DNA of 64,000 nucleotides, from assembly GCF_021083305.1 (NCBI RefSeq), contig NZ_JAJFAY010000003.1:62001-126000 (forward strand), given 5' to 3'. Of this stretch, positions 45,062 through 53,804 are shown piece by piece; position 1 is the stretch's first letter, and every line of letters begins with the position of its first letter. Made by a program: the position numbers and the translations under genes. The DNA is from Haladaptatus sp. DYF46 (GTDB lineage: Archaea > Halobacteriota > Halobacteria > Halobacteriales > Haladaptataceae). The notes beneath the pieces are model-generated. The model was given only the letters and a program-made list of their open reading frames with translations. It was not told the DNA's origin and did no database searches.

Positions 45062-45324
45062 CCCCGAATGGTACGAGGCCAATGGCTACACTCGGAACGA
45101 AGTCCTCTATCGAGTCGCGGCCGACGCTCCCGACGAGGGCGATGGGTCCGACGGGGACGAATCGAGCGATGAGGATTCGAACGGTGAGAATTCGGACGAA
45201 GACGGGGCCCGCTGGGGACGAATCGGGCGACGAAAACTCGGACGGGGACGACTCGGATGGAGATGACTCGGACGGGGAAAACCAACGGGGAGACGACAAA
45301 TCGGAGGACGACCGCTGTAAGTAG
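45062..45324 (+). pseudogene. C-terminal fragment of an acidic-tailed protein (GNAT-like?)
   Basis: Directly after the element the frame reads PEWYEANGYTRNEVLYRVAA, reminiscent of the last strand of GNAT acetyltransferases (xWYExxGYxRxEVLY). It is followed by a long Asp/Glu/Ser/Gly-rich tail (EGDGSDGDESSDEDSNGENS). The tail is broken by a frameshift near 45205: it continues as PAGDESGDENSDGDDSDG in another frame to the TAG at 45322-45324. No start precedes it except inside the IS end, so the 5' part is missing. Confidence 0.5.
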
Positions 45325-45421
45325 GTCCTCGTCACCTGCCTACGCTTCGCCAGGGAGTTCAGCAGCCACCTCGGAAATCGGGGATTTCCTCCATTAAAAT
45401 CCTTTCTAAAGAGAAATATTA

Positions 45422-46105
45422 ATGGTGCTACTCGATAGATTCGGAGATATGGTCCTCGAAATACTCTCCAAACCGCGATCGTTTTTCGACGAGCAAGTCG
45501 AAAATCCGAGCCTCCTGATTCCAACCGTTATCGTCCTGCTCGCGGCGCTCGTCGCCGCAGCGGGAACCGCTCCACGCGTGGAAGTATCCGGTCAGCTCAT
45601 CACGAACGGGGTGCAATCCCAAGGGCAACAGATGAATCAATCCACCGCCGATGCCATCGGGACGTTTTCGAGCGTTTTCGGAATCGTCTTTGGATTCCTC
45701 GGCGTGATGATCGTCTGGGTCGTGTACAGCGTCGTTTTCTACGCAATCGCCCGCTTCGCGTTCGGTGGCGATGGCTCTCTGGGTGATACGTTCGCCTTCA
45801 CTGGTTGGGGTTATATCCCGCTCCTCATCAGTCAAGTCATCAGCGCCATCGCCGCCTATTACGTCTACGCAGGCGCGACCCTGCCCGACAACAATCAAGC
45901 GGCACAAGCCGCATTCCAAGAACTCCAAAACGACCCGGCGCTCTTCATCGCGAGCATCGTCGGCATCGTGTTGCTGGCGTGGAGCGGTTGGATTTGGACG
46001 GCGGGAATGGAGAAACTGCACGGCCTCTCGCGCCGAAACGCCATCATCACCGTCGGAATTCCCGTCGGCATCGCCCTGATTCTGAATATCCTGAGCGTCG
46101 TCTAA
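45422..46105 (+). CDS. Yip1-domain membrane protein
   Basis: 227 residues. Five hydrophobic segments after a cytoplasmic N-terminus (EILSKPRSFFDEQVENP, the usual Yip1 lead-in): LLIPTVIVLLAALVAAAGTA, GIVFGFLGVMIVWVVYSVVF, YIPLLISQVISAIAAYYVYA, LFIASIVGIVLLAWSGWIWT and IITVGIPVGIALILNILSVV. The family is common in archaea with no defined biochemical role. It lies 116 bp before an ABC exporter operon on the same strand, which could be cotranscribed. Confidence 0.85.
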   Translation: MVLLDRFGDMVLEILSKPRSFFDEQVENPSLLIPTVIVLLAALVAAAGTAPRVEVSGQLITNGVQSQGQQMNQSTADAIGTFSSVFGIVFGFLGVMIVWVVYSVVFYAIARFAFGGDGSLGDTFAFTGWGYIPLLISQVISAIAAYYVYAGATLPDNNQAAQAAFQELQNDPALFIASIVGIVLLAWSGWIWTAGMEKLHGLSRRNAIITVGIPVGIALILNILSVV

Positions 46106-46221
46106 AGAATACAGCGAGAGTTCCACCGACGCACCGCAGGATGCGCTCGTCATGTTCGCGCATTCTGGACAGTTTTCTTAGCTAAACATTCTTAAGCAAT
46201 GTCTTCATTTATCCGAACGGA

Positions 46222-47139
46222 ATGTCTGTTATCAGGCTCGACGATGTCACGAAACGATTCGGTTCCGTGACTGCCCTCCAAGACCTTGACCTGACCGTCC
46301 ACGACGGCGAAATTTACGGCTTTCTGGGCCCGAACGGTTCCGGAAAATCGACGACCATCAACCTCCTGTTGGATTTCATCCGCCCGACGGGCGGGCAGGT
46401 GACGCTCTTCGATATGGATGCCCACGCCGAGTCACAGCGGATTCGCGAGCGCGTGGGCGTCCTGCCGGACGGATTCGACGTGTACGACCGCCTCACTGGC
46501 GTGCAACATCTCGAACTGACCATCGAGTCGAAACGGGCGGACGATGAGCCGATGGAAATCCTCGAACGCGTCGGCATCGCGGATGCCGCCGACCGTCGCG
46601 CGGGAAACTACTCGAAAGGCATGACCCAGCGGTTGGTACTCGGCATGGCGCTCGTCGGCCAACCGGACCTCATCGTTCTCGACGAACCGTCGACGGGATT
46701 GGACCCGAACGGAGCGCGCGAAATGCGCGAAATAATCCTCGAAGAGAATCGACGCGGCGCGACCGTCTTCTTCTCCAGCCACATTCTCGACCAAGTCGAG
46801 GCGGTGTGTGACCGGGTCAGTATTCTGTCCAACGGGTCGCTCGTGGCCGAGGATTCGATTCGCAACCTCAGACGAAAGATGAGCGCGACGACCGAGCTAA
46901 CCCTCGTCGTCTCCGAAGTGACGCCCGAGGTACTCGCTGCGATCCGCAGCTGCGAGGGAATCGAGAAGGTGACGAACGAAGATACCCGGATTACGGTCGC
47001 TATCGCCGACGGATCGAAAGCGGAAGTCATCGACGCCGTCGAATCCACCGGCGTGAATCTACAGGACTTCTCGATACGCGAAGCCTCGCTCGAAGATCTC
47101 TTTGCCGCGTACACGGAAGGGGAGGCGATGACGGCATGA
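46222..47139 (+). CDS. ABC-2 type exporter ATP-binding protein
   Basis: 305 residues. Walker A GFLGPNGSGKSTTINLLLDF near 34, Q-loop region VGVLPDGFDVYDRLTGVQHL, signature NYSKGMTQRLVLG, Walker B DLIVLDEPSTGLDPNG and switch His FSSHILDQVEAVCDR. A C-terminal regulatory segment of about 90 residues (TELTLVVSEVTPEVLAAIRS) matches DrrA/NosF-like exporters. It overlaps the permease gene by 4 bp (47136-47139). The pair should export a lipid, drug or copper-enzyme-related cargo; cargo unknown. Confidence 0.9.
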   Translation: MSVIRLDDVTKRFGSVTALQDLDLTVHDGEIYGFLGPNGSGKSTTINLLLDFIRPTGGQVTLFDMDAHAESQRIRERVGVLPDGFDVYDRLTGVQHLELTIESKRADDEPMEILERVGIADAADRRAGNYSKGMTQRLVLGMALVGQPDLIVLDEPSTGLDPNGAREMREIILEENRRGATVFFSSHILDQVEAVCDRVSILSNGSLVAEDSIRNLRRKMSATTELTLVVSEVTPEVLAAIRSCEGIEKVTNEDTRITVAIADGSKAEVIDAVESTGVNLQDFSIREASLEDLFAAYTEGEAMTA

Positions 47140-47963
47140 GCTGGCAGGTCATCGCGAAAAAGGAGGTTCGAGACGCGAGCCGTTCGCGGCGTTTGTTCGC
47201 GCTGATCGTCGCGTTCGTGCTCTTCTTCGCGGGGGTTTCGTTCGTGGTCATCAAAATCTCGAACTTCTTCCAGGGGAGCGACTCGGTACAGATTCCCGTC
47301 ATCGTCTCCCTGACGACGCCGCTCGGAATCTTCCTGCCCGCCGTGGGAATCTTCTCCGGGTATCGTTCGATAGTGGGCGAACGCGAGTCGGGCAGCCTCA
47401 AACTGCTGCTCTCGTTGCCCCACACGCGAACGGACGTCGTGTTCGGGAAGTTCATCGGTCGAACGGCGATCGTTTCGCTCGCGACGGTGGTCGGGTTTCT
47501 CGTCGGTGGTGCCATTATCGTCGCGCTCGGCGCGACGCTGGCCGTGACCGACTATCTCGTCCTCGTCCTCCTGTCGCTCGTTCTGGGAGCGACGTTCGTC
47601 AGCGTCAGCGTCGGCGTCTCCGCCGGCCTGCGCTCGGAGAACCTGATCGTGTTGATCGGTTTCGGATTGGTCGTGTTGTTCACGCTCCTCTGGGGAGTGC
47701 TGACGGCCGTGTTGGGACTCATCCTACGGCGGTACGGTATCGGTTCGGCCGCGTTCCAAACCGATCTGCTCTCCTTCATCCGGGTGGTCAATCCACAGAC
47801 GGCGTTCAAGCACGCGTTCTCGGCCGTCTCCGCGGCGAACACTGCCCCCGCTGCTGATGCGTTCTGGCAACAGGGCTGGTTCGGTTTCGTCATCCTCGCC
47901 CTTTGGATCGTTCTCCCGCTCGCGTTCGGGCGATGGCGGTTCGCCCGCGCGGAACTGACGTGA
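47136..47963 (+). CDS. ABC-2 type exporter permease (NosY-like)
   Basis: 275 residues, six membrane helices. N-terminal VIAKKEVRDASRSRRLFALI is the usual cytoplasmic lead of ABC-2 permeases. ESGSLKLLLSLPHTRTDVVFG is the conserved coupling loop (RxxGxLxxLLSxPxxRxxxxxG). It ends with TM helices in the stretch WQQGWFGFVILALWIVLPLA. It overlaps the ATPase gene, so the two are made together. The halocyanin-related NosY similarity is only of family level. Confidence 0.88.
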   Translation: MSWQVIAKKEVRDASRSRRLFALIVAFVLFFAGVSFVVIKISNFFQGSDSVQIPVIVSLTTPLGIFLPAVGIFSGYRSIVGERESGSLKLLLSLPHTRTDVVFGKFIGRTAIVSLATVVGFLVGGAIIVALGATLAVTDYLVLVLLSLVLGATFVSVSVGVSAGLRSENLIVLIGFGLVVLFTLLWGVLTAVLGLILRRYGIGSAAFQTDLLSFIRVVNPQTAFKHAFSAVSAANTAPAADAFWQQGWFGFVILALWIVLPLAFGRWRFARAELT

Positions 47964-48088
47964 ACCGGCCGCGGGGACTTCATTCGCCGGTCTATCCGTT
48001 ACTCTCCGTTCGAAACGTACGCTCGGCGTAGCAACGAGACGCTGGTTACGAATTCCACGGAATCGAACGGGAATCCGGTCGGTGATTG

Positions 48089-48705
48089 TTGACATCCTCC
48101 CCGCCGTAAACGGCGAGGATTCCTTCGTGGGGCGTCGGGCTGTCCAACGCTACCCCGAAGGCAACTTCCTCTCCACACGTGGAGAGTACCGGGTTCGTGC
48201 GCTACACGTCGGCCCTCGAAACGAGGGTCAGGCGTATTCGCCCGTCCGAGGTGGACGCGTATCCGCTTGTGCCGTACCCAATACCGCCTGAACCGAGGCG
48301 TCCGAATATTGGGCAACCACCCACCTTTGAACAGTGGACGGACACAGGTCGTGCCATCGACCGAACTCTACCGACCCGCGTCAGCAGAGTGGACAACCGC
48401 GAACGGGGCAGGCTTTGGTATGCCGTCGCCCCCTCGTTTGCGCGGCCGTTGCCGACTGCCTCCAGTGACGGGTAGGGGTTCTGTGAGGACGGCGAACGAG
48501 TCCGAACCACGTACTCCCCGGCGGGTTTGCCACCGGCGGGCGTGGAACCGTCCGTATCGGCGGGAAGCGACCCCGGTGCTTCCGATTGATACTTTACGCG
48601 ATTGGCTTGTCTCAAGGTACGACGCCAGCAATAGTGTAGTTTTCGGTCGCGTAAAGGGGTGTACGGCGCGTATTCCCGGCCTGAAGGGCGAGGATTTGCG
48701 CCTGT
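48089..48705 (-). mobile_element. Degenerate non-autonomous IS1341-type element
   Basis: Opens with tgacatcctccccgccgtaa and hairpin CGCCG-TAAA-CGGCG (48102-48115), a right end in reverse orientation. About 580 bp later it shows tcccggcctgaagggcgagg (48673-48692), resembling the left end of the TnpB element at 5196-5216 (cccggcc-tcaa-ggccggg). A shared tttacgcgatt occurs at 48592 and 5186. Frames inside are Arg/Ser/Pro-rich and none shows TnpB catalytic motifs. Confidence 0.5.
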
Positions 48706-49270
48706 TTTTACGTAATAGGGGTCGGTAGACTGCTTATTTCCGATGGTGAGGACACGGTCTGCCCGGGAACGGAACGACGCATTGACACGGGACGCTAGAG
48801 TCCCCGTCAGTGCGTCCGCAGATCGGTTGCCCGATGGAGTTCGTATGCGGGGTATTCTGGGACATATCCATTTTGTACTATGACTGTAGTTAAATATATT
48901 TTTGAATATCGTTGAGGTGTGTCTGACGAACGCACAATGATAGATGGTGTAAGATGGTTATCCTTAAGAAATGTTTCCGAAGAGGACCGGTTTCTTCCAG
49001 AAATATCCGTTTTTCAGGCCATTGTGGGGAGATCTCCGTCTCTTTTGGATAGCTCTGTTATAGTGGACGAAACTCCAGTATGCGTGTGAAACGCATGCAA
49101 TAGCGTGGGGAAGGACACGAACTTCGAGTCGTGATACGGTGAATCGAAGTTGTCCGACGAGCGCCTCCCAACCCGCTCTGATGGAGATCACGTTAGTTCC
49201 ATTTTTGTACATATTGATATTATTAGAGCAAACGATAATTATATATCCCGTTCTGTGTACCTTCGGCCCA
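48706..49270. other. Intergenic stretch without a convincing gene
   Basis: A minus frame (48964-49212) has no motif or haloarchaeal composition. A TATA-like tract (gataattatatatcc) at 49232-49246 sits about 32 bp before ATG 49271. Confidence 0.4.
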
Positions 49271-49446
49271 TGACAGGTGGTACCGACAAACGGAGAGTAG
49301 CGATGAGGCGGCGGGGACGATACCGTCCGGTTGCAGACGCGGTATCGATGAACGAACCGGACGAAAGGTGCGCCGAGAGATCACCGAGTAAGCCGTCGAA
49401 GACGAAGCAAGGTGGTGAATCGCCATGGCAAGCGCACTCGAAATAG
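49271..49446 (+). CDS. Possible small leader protein upstream of lactate permease
   Basis: 58 residues: MTGGTDKRRVAMRRRGRYRP... It begins about 32 bp after a TATA-like tract, the distance expected of a leaderless start, and overlaps the permease start by 22 bp. It is basic, unlike most haloarchaeal proteins, and resembles nothing I know. It may be a translated leader coupling to the permease or only its 5' untranslated region. Confidence 0.3.
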
Positions 49447-51128
49447 TTCTCGCGGTCCTGCCGCTGGCAGTCATCGCCTACCTCATGATCGGACGGTTTT
49501 GGCCCGCCACGCGTGCGATGCCGCTCGCGTGGCTTTCCGCCGTCGTCATCGGCTTCGTGAGTTGGGGAATGACGCCGACGTGGATCGTGGCCGCGACGAT
49601 AAACGGCTTCGTCACCGCGGCGAACATTCTCTGGATCGTTTTCGGCGCGATCTTGCTGTTGTACACGCTGAAACAGACCGGTGCCTTCGAAACTATCAAC
49701 GCCGGGTTCACCTCCATCAGCGAGGACCGACGCGTGCAGGTCGTCCTCCTCGTCTTCCTGATGGGATCGTTCATCGAGGCCGCCGCGGGATTCGGAACCC
49801 CGGCGGCCGTCGTCGGCCCGCTGTTGGTCGGTCTGGGCTTCCCCCCGCTCGCGGCTGTCGTCGTCGCGCTCACCGGGAATCTGATGGCCATCACCTTCGG
49901 TGCGGTGGGGACGCCGCTCATCATCGGGTTGCAGGACACGTTTGCAACGGCGAACGTAACGACGCCCGCGGGGACGACGGTACCCGAATGGGTCGCGCAA
50001 ATCGGCATGTGGGCTGCGTCGTTTCATGTCATCGTCGGAATGCTGTTGCCCTTCATCGGCGTCGCCATGATGACGCGGTTCTTCGGCGAAGAGCGTTCCA
50101 TCAAGCCCGCACTCGAAGTGCTGCCGCTCACCCTGTTCGCGTGGTTCACGTTCGCGGTTCCGTACTGGCTGACGGCGTACTTCGTCGGGCCGACGTTCCC
50201 CGGCCTCATCGGCGCGATGAGCGGGATGCTGTTCACGGTCGGCGCGCTGAAAGCCGGGTATTTCCATCCCGACGAGGAGTGGGACTTCGCCCCGCAGGAA
50301 CTCTGGCCGGACCACTGGGTCGGCGACATCGAACCCGGCGAGACGTCTCAAGGCGACCGATCCGTCGCGGCAGACGGCGGCGTCGTGACGAGGCAGATGC
50401 CCCTTTGGAAGGCGTGGACGCCGTACGCACTGCTGGCGGCACTGCTGGTACTCACCCGCGTCTGGACTCCCCTCACCGACTTCCTGACCAGTACGCTCGT
50501 CCTCAAGTGGTCGAACATCCTCGGAACCGGCCTCGACAACGACTTCGCTCTCCTGTACCTACCGGGAGCGGTGTTCGTCGTCGTTCACCTCATCACCATT
50601 CCGCTGCACGGCATGAACGGACGCCAGATAAAGGATTCGTGGGTCGAAACGGCCGAAAACGTCACTCCCGCGGTCATCGCGCTATTGTTCGCGGTTGCGA
50701 CCGTTCAAATCATGATTCAGTCGGGGAAGGCCGCCAATATCGACAGCATGCTGGTCATCCTTTCGGACGCGACGGCGAACTTCGCCGGTGGCGTCTATCC
50801 GTTCTTCGCGTCGCTTGTGGGCGCGTTCGGCGCGTTCCTTGCCGGATCGAACACGGTGAGCGACATCCTGTTCGGGACGTTCCAGTACAACGTCGCCGAG
50901 AACCTCGCCGTGTCGCGAACCATCCTCGTCGGCGCACAGGCCGTCGGCGGTGCGATCGGGAACCTCATCGCGGTTCACAACGTCGTCGCGGCGCTCGCAG
51001 TCGTCGGCCTCGTGGGACAGGAGGGACGCGTCATTCGACTCGAACTCCTCCCGCTGGCTTACTATGCGACCATGACTGGCATCCTGACGATGCTGTTCGT
51101 TTACGTCATCTTCCCCGGCGTTTTCTGA
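49425..51128 (+). CDS. lctP: L-lactate permease
   Basis: 567 residues, about 12-13 membrane segments. The LctP family signatures are clear: FIEAAAGFGTPAAVVGPLLV, LTGNLMAITFGAVGTPLIIG, GAFGAFLAGSNTVSDILFGT, and VGAQAVGGAIGNLIAVHNVV near the C-terminus. It imports lactate (and glycolate) by symport. Preceded by a Shine-Dalgarno-like GGTGGTG eight bases from the ATG. No lactate dehydrogenase or LUD genes adjoin it. The cytoplasmic loop at about 285-320 is acidic, fitting a halophile. Confidence 0.92.
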   Translation: MASALEIVLAVLPLAVIAYLMIGRFWPATRAMPLAWLSAVVIGFVSWGMTPTWIVAATINGFVTAANILWIVFGAILLLYTLKQTGAFETINAGFTSISEDRRVQVVLLVFLMGSFIEAAAGFGTPAAVVGPLLVGLGFPPLAAVVVALTGNLMAITFGAVGTPLIIGLQDTFATANVTTPAGTTVPEWVAQIGMWAASFHVIVGMLLPFIGVAMMTRFFGEERSIKPALEVLPLTLFAWFTFAVPYWLTAYFVGPTFPGLIGAMSGMLFTVGALKAGYFHPDEEWDFAPQELWPDHWVGDIEPGETSQGDRSVAADGGVVTRQMPLWKAWTPYALLAALLVLTRVWTPLTDFLTSTLVLKWSNILGTGLDNDFALLYLPGAVFVVVHLITIPLHGMNGRQIKDSWVETAENVTPAVIALLFAVATVQIMIQSGKAANIDSMLVILSDATANFAGGVYPFFASLVGAFGAFLAGSNTVSDILFGTFQYNVAENLAVSRTILVGAQAVGGAIGNLIAVHNVVAALAVVGLVGQEGRVIRLELLPLAYYATMTGILTMLFVYVIFPGVF

Positions 51129-51250
51129 CGCCGTCACACTTTTTTCGACCCGGACGCGTTTCACACGCCGTAATCGTTCCACAACCCGGTCATATTTCGA
51201 GCGATAACTACAAACGGATGTGCTGAATTACCACTGTTGGGTATCAATCG

Positions 51251-51913
51251 ATGAATCTCGACGAATTTGTAACCCTGCACGCACCGAACGAAACGCAAAA
51301 CACTTTCGAACTGGAGAGTTCGAAGATGCTCGACATCTCTGTGGACGGGAGCATCATGGCACGAGCGGGGTCGATGGTCGGCTACACCGGGGAGATCTCC
51401 TTCGAACAGAAATCGGCCGGTGGACTGACGGGAATGCTGAAACAGAAGGCCACCGGTGAAGGTGCGGTGATGATGAAGGCGACCGGAACCGGACATCTCT
51501 ATCTGGCCGACCAAGGCAAGGAAGTCCAACTCCTCGAACTCGACGCCGACGACGAAATCAGCGTCAACGGAAACGACGTATTGGCGTTCGAGGACAGCAT
51601 CACGTGGGACATCAAGATGATGAAGAGTATTGCCGGAGCGTCCTCGGGCGGTCTGTTCAACGTGTATCTCGAGGGACCGGGATATATCGCGATAACGACA
51701 CACGGTGAACCCCTCGTCGTCCCGACGCCGGTCAACACCGACCCCAATGCGACCGTCGCATGGAGCAGCAACGTCTCGCCGAGTTCGAAGCGGGATTTGA
51801 ACCTCAAGAGCTTTATCGGACGCACTTCCGGAGAGACGTACCAGCTTCAGTTCGCTGAGGAGGGAGGATTCGTCATCATCCAGCCGTACGAAGAAAGACA
51901 ATCTCTAGAATAG
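51251..51913 (+). CDS. AIM24 family protein
   Basis: 220 residues, all-beta double-jelly-roll pattern with FELESSKMLDISVDGSIMAR, AGSMVGYTGEISFEQKSAGG, GEGAVMMKATGTGHLYLADQ, GNDVLAFEDSITWDIKMM and GLFNVYLEGPGYIAITTHGE. These are hallmarks of the AIM24/TRAP-like family, whose bacterial and archaeal members have no settled function. The mitochondrial homologue affects inner-membrane complexes. Single gene, about 120 bp after lctP. Confidence 0.88.
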   Translation: MNLDEFVTLHAPNETQNTFELESSKMLDISVDGSIMARAGSMVGYTGEISFEQKSAGGLTGMLKQKATGEGAVMMKATGTGHLYLADQGKEVQLLELDADDEISVNGNDVLAFEDSITWDIKMMKSIAGASSGGLFNVYLEGPGYIAITTHGEPLVVPTPVNTDPNATVAWSSNVSPSSKRDLNLKSFIGRTSGETYQLQFAEEGGFVIIQPYEERQSLE

Positions 51914-52185
51914 TATCGCACAATCTTTCCTATCAAAGACAACGTGTTCTTTGTTTACGCTATAGCTTCGGTTGTGTTTCTAATCTTATCTGATGCAGTC
52001 TGTTCTCAAATAGATAGAGAATTGCACAAATTCGGACCTTTTGATCCAACTCCAGATGACTTACGCGGGGTATTGTGTGTCTATATTCATATAGATTATA
52101 TGTTGGAATTGGGATGGCTATGTAATATAGAAATGCCAAATAGAATAAGAACCACAAGAAGGTTTGAAAAGTGTAAAGAAGTGGT

Positions 52186-53742
52186 TTACTCTAAGGAAGA
52201 TCGAAGATATGCCACGAGACCAGATAGACCACCGATCGCTGTGAGCGTACCGAAACCAGGCTGACCATTGGACGAGGTCGTTTTGGTCGGACCTGTGGTA
52301 CTCATCGTACTAGATACTGTCGTCCCGCTCGTTTCTGTTGTCTGAGCTATTTTTGTGGACGAGCTCGATTTGGTGCTGCCAGTGACCGTAGATCGAGTAG
52401 TTGAACCCGTGTCCGTCTTCGTTGAGGTCGTATTTGTATTGGTTGAGCTCGTCGTTGTTTTCTTTGTCGTGGTTTTGGTAGTGTTCGAGCCCACGTCTCT
52501 CCCCAGAACATGGAAGTTTCCGTACTCAGTGTACATCCAATCCGTAGTTGAGTTCATTGGATATGTTGACGTGTATATTTTTCCATTAGCAACAATTGGA
52601 GAATTAGCTGCGGGACCATACTCCTCAAAATTCCACCCGCCGAATTCGTGACGCCATTGCTGTTTGCCAGATGCAGCATCTAGCGCTAAAACGACTGCGT
52701 TACCTGTGTCAGTCCCGAAATCACTTCGCCCGCCAGCATAGAGAATACCATTGCCTACGGACAACGCTCCCGAGATTGTTGCATTTGCATCATATGACCA
52801 AGTCTCCTCCCCATTGCCCACATCGAGTGCGTAGATGGTTTTTCCGGTGTGGAATAGAACGTTATTATCCGCGATTGTAAGTCGAGGGTTCGCCCAATTG
52901 ACTTCGGTTTCAGCTGAATATGACCAGTGAACTGACCCATCGTTACTGGATCGGGCTTTTATCACCACTTTAGAGTTACTAGTGTTCTTGACACCGAAAA
53001 CTATCCCATTTGATACAGTTTGGAGCCTCTCTTTCTCACTGGATACATTCCATACCATGGACCCATCATCAGCATTCAACGCGATGCCATTTTCGTAGAA
53101 GAGGAGATCATCCGCAAAACAAGCCGGTCCACTGGCCACATCAGTCTGCCATATGACCTCACCAGTGTTCAAGTCATGCTCGCCGGCACGACCTGAACCG
53201 CTGGCAAACAGTCTACCATTTACGATTAACGGATTCGTAAGACCGGATGAATCCTCCTTATTCCATTTCTGTTCCCCGGTAGCGGCATCGAGAGCGAAAA
53301 AACCCGATGAATTAGAGGATTCCGATCCATTAGTGCCAAAATATAGTACCCCGTTTTCATATGTTGGAGTTTCTGGCGGAGATATTCCATCAAATCTCCA
53401 TACTTCACTTTGTGTTTGTGGATCATACGCAGCCACATAGCCGCTACCAGTCGATGGCGTGTGTTGGGTTGTTACTGCTAAATACAACAACCCATCCGCG
53501 ATAATTGGTTCGACTGTATGCATTCCCCCATTTAAATCGAACGACCATTCCGTCGCGATGTTCGTCGCTGGACCACTGTCAGAAGTTGCACCGGTGCGGC
53601 CTGCACCCCCTCGAAAAGTGGTCCACGGACCACCTGATTCTTCGGCATCCACTATTGTAAGGCTAAATCCAGACCCGATTCCAGCCGCTGTCCCAACGAT
53701 ACCGACATTCTTTATGAAACTCCGCCGGGTAGATTTACTCAT
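52186..53742 (-). CDS. Secreted PQQ-type beta-propeller with PGF-CTERM anchor
   Basis: 518 residues. Tat signal TRRSFIKNVGIVGTAAGIG (about 5-23). PQQ-like propeller blades from about 50 to 400: GSGYVAAYDPQTQSEVWRFD, GFFALDAATGEQKWNKEDSS, GEHDLNTGEVIWQTDV, TIYALDVGNGEETWSYDANA, VVLALDAASGKQQWRHEFGG. Then a Ser/Thr-rich stalk (STKTDTGSTTRSTVTGSTKS) and a C-terminal GQPGFGTLTAIGGLSGLVAY helix with basic end, a PGF-CTERM signal recognised by archaeosortase A. It is a surface-anchored structural or binding protein. No catalytic residues of PQQ dehydrogenases are evident. Paralogue immediately upstream at 53805. Confidence 0.88.
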   Translation of the reverse strand: MSKSTRRSFIKNVGIVGTAAGIGSGFSLTIVDAEESGGPWTTFRGGAGRTGATSDSGPATNIATEWSFDLNGGMHTVEPIIADGLLYLAVTTQHTPSTGSGYVAAYDPQTQSEVWRFDGISPPETPTYENGVLYFGTNGSESSNSSGFFALDAATGEQKWNKEDSSGLTNPLIVNGRLFASGSGRAGEHDLNTGEVIWQTDVASGPACFADDLLFYENGIALNADDGSMVWNVSSEKERLQTVSNGIVFGVKNTSNSKVVIKARSSNDGSVHWSYSAETEVNWANPRLTIADNNVLFHTGKTIYALDVGNGEETWSYDANATISGALSVGNGILYAGGRSDFGTDTGNAVVLALDAASGKQQWRHEFGGWNFEEYGPAANSPIVANGKIYTSTYPMNSTTDWMYTEYGNFHVLGRDVGSNTTKTTTKKTTTSSTNTNTTSTKTDTGSTTRSTVTGSTKSSSSTKIAQTTETSGTTVSSTMSTTGPTKTTSSNGQPGFGTLTAIGGLSGLVAYLRSSLE

Positions 53743-53804
53743 ATCAAAATATCCTAGATTATATGTAATAAGCTTTGTGATAAAGTTGATATTTTGAGAA
53801 TTTA

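Noticed and set aside
49239-50351. Minus-strand 370-residue frame under lctP
   Set aside because: Arg/Asp/Glu-rich artefact of the GC-rich permease gene in reverse; the permease signatures are unambiguous.
49412-51226. Plus-strand 604-residue Arg/His-rich frame overlapping lctP
   Set aside because: Composition is that of a plus-one shadow of a high-GC gene; no domains.
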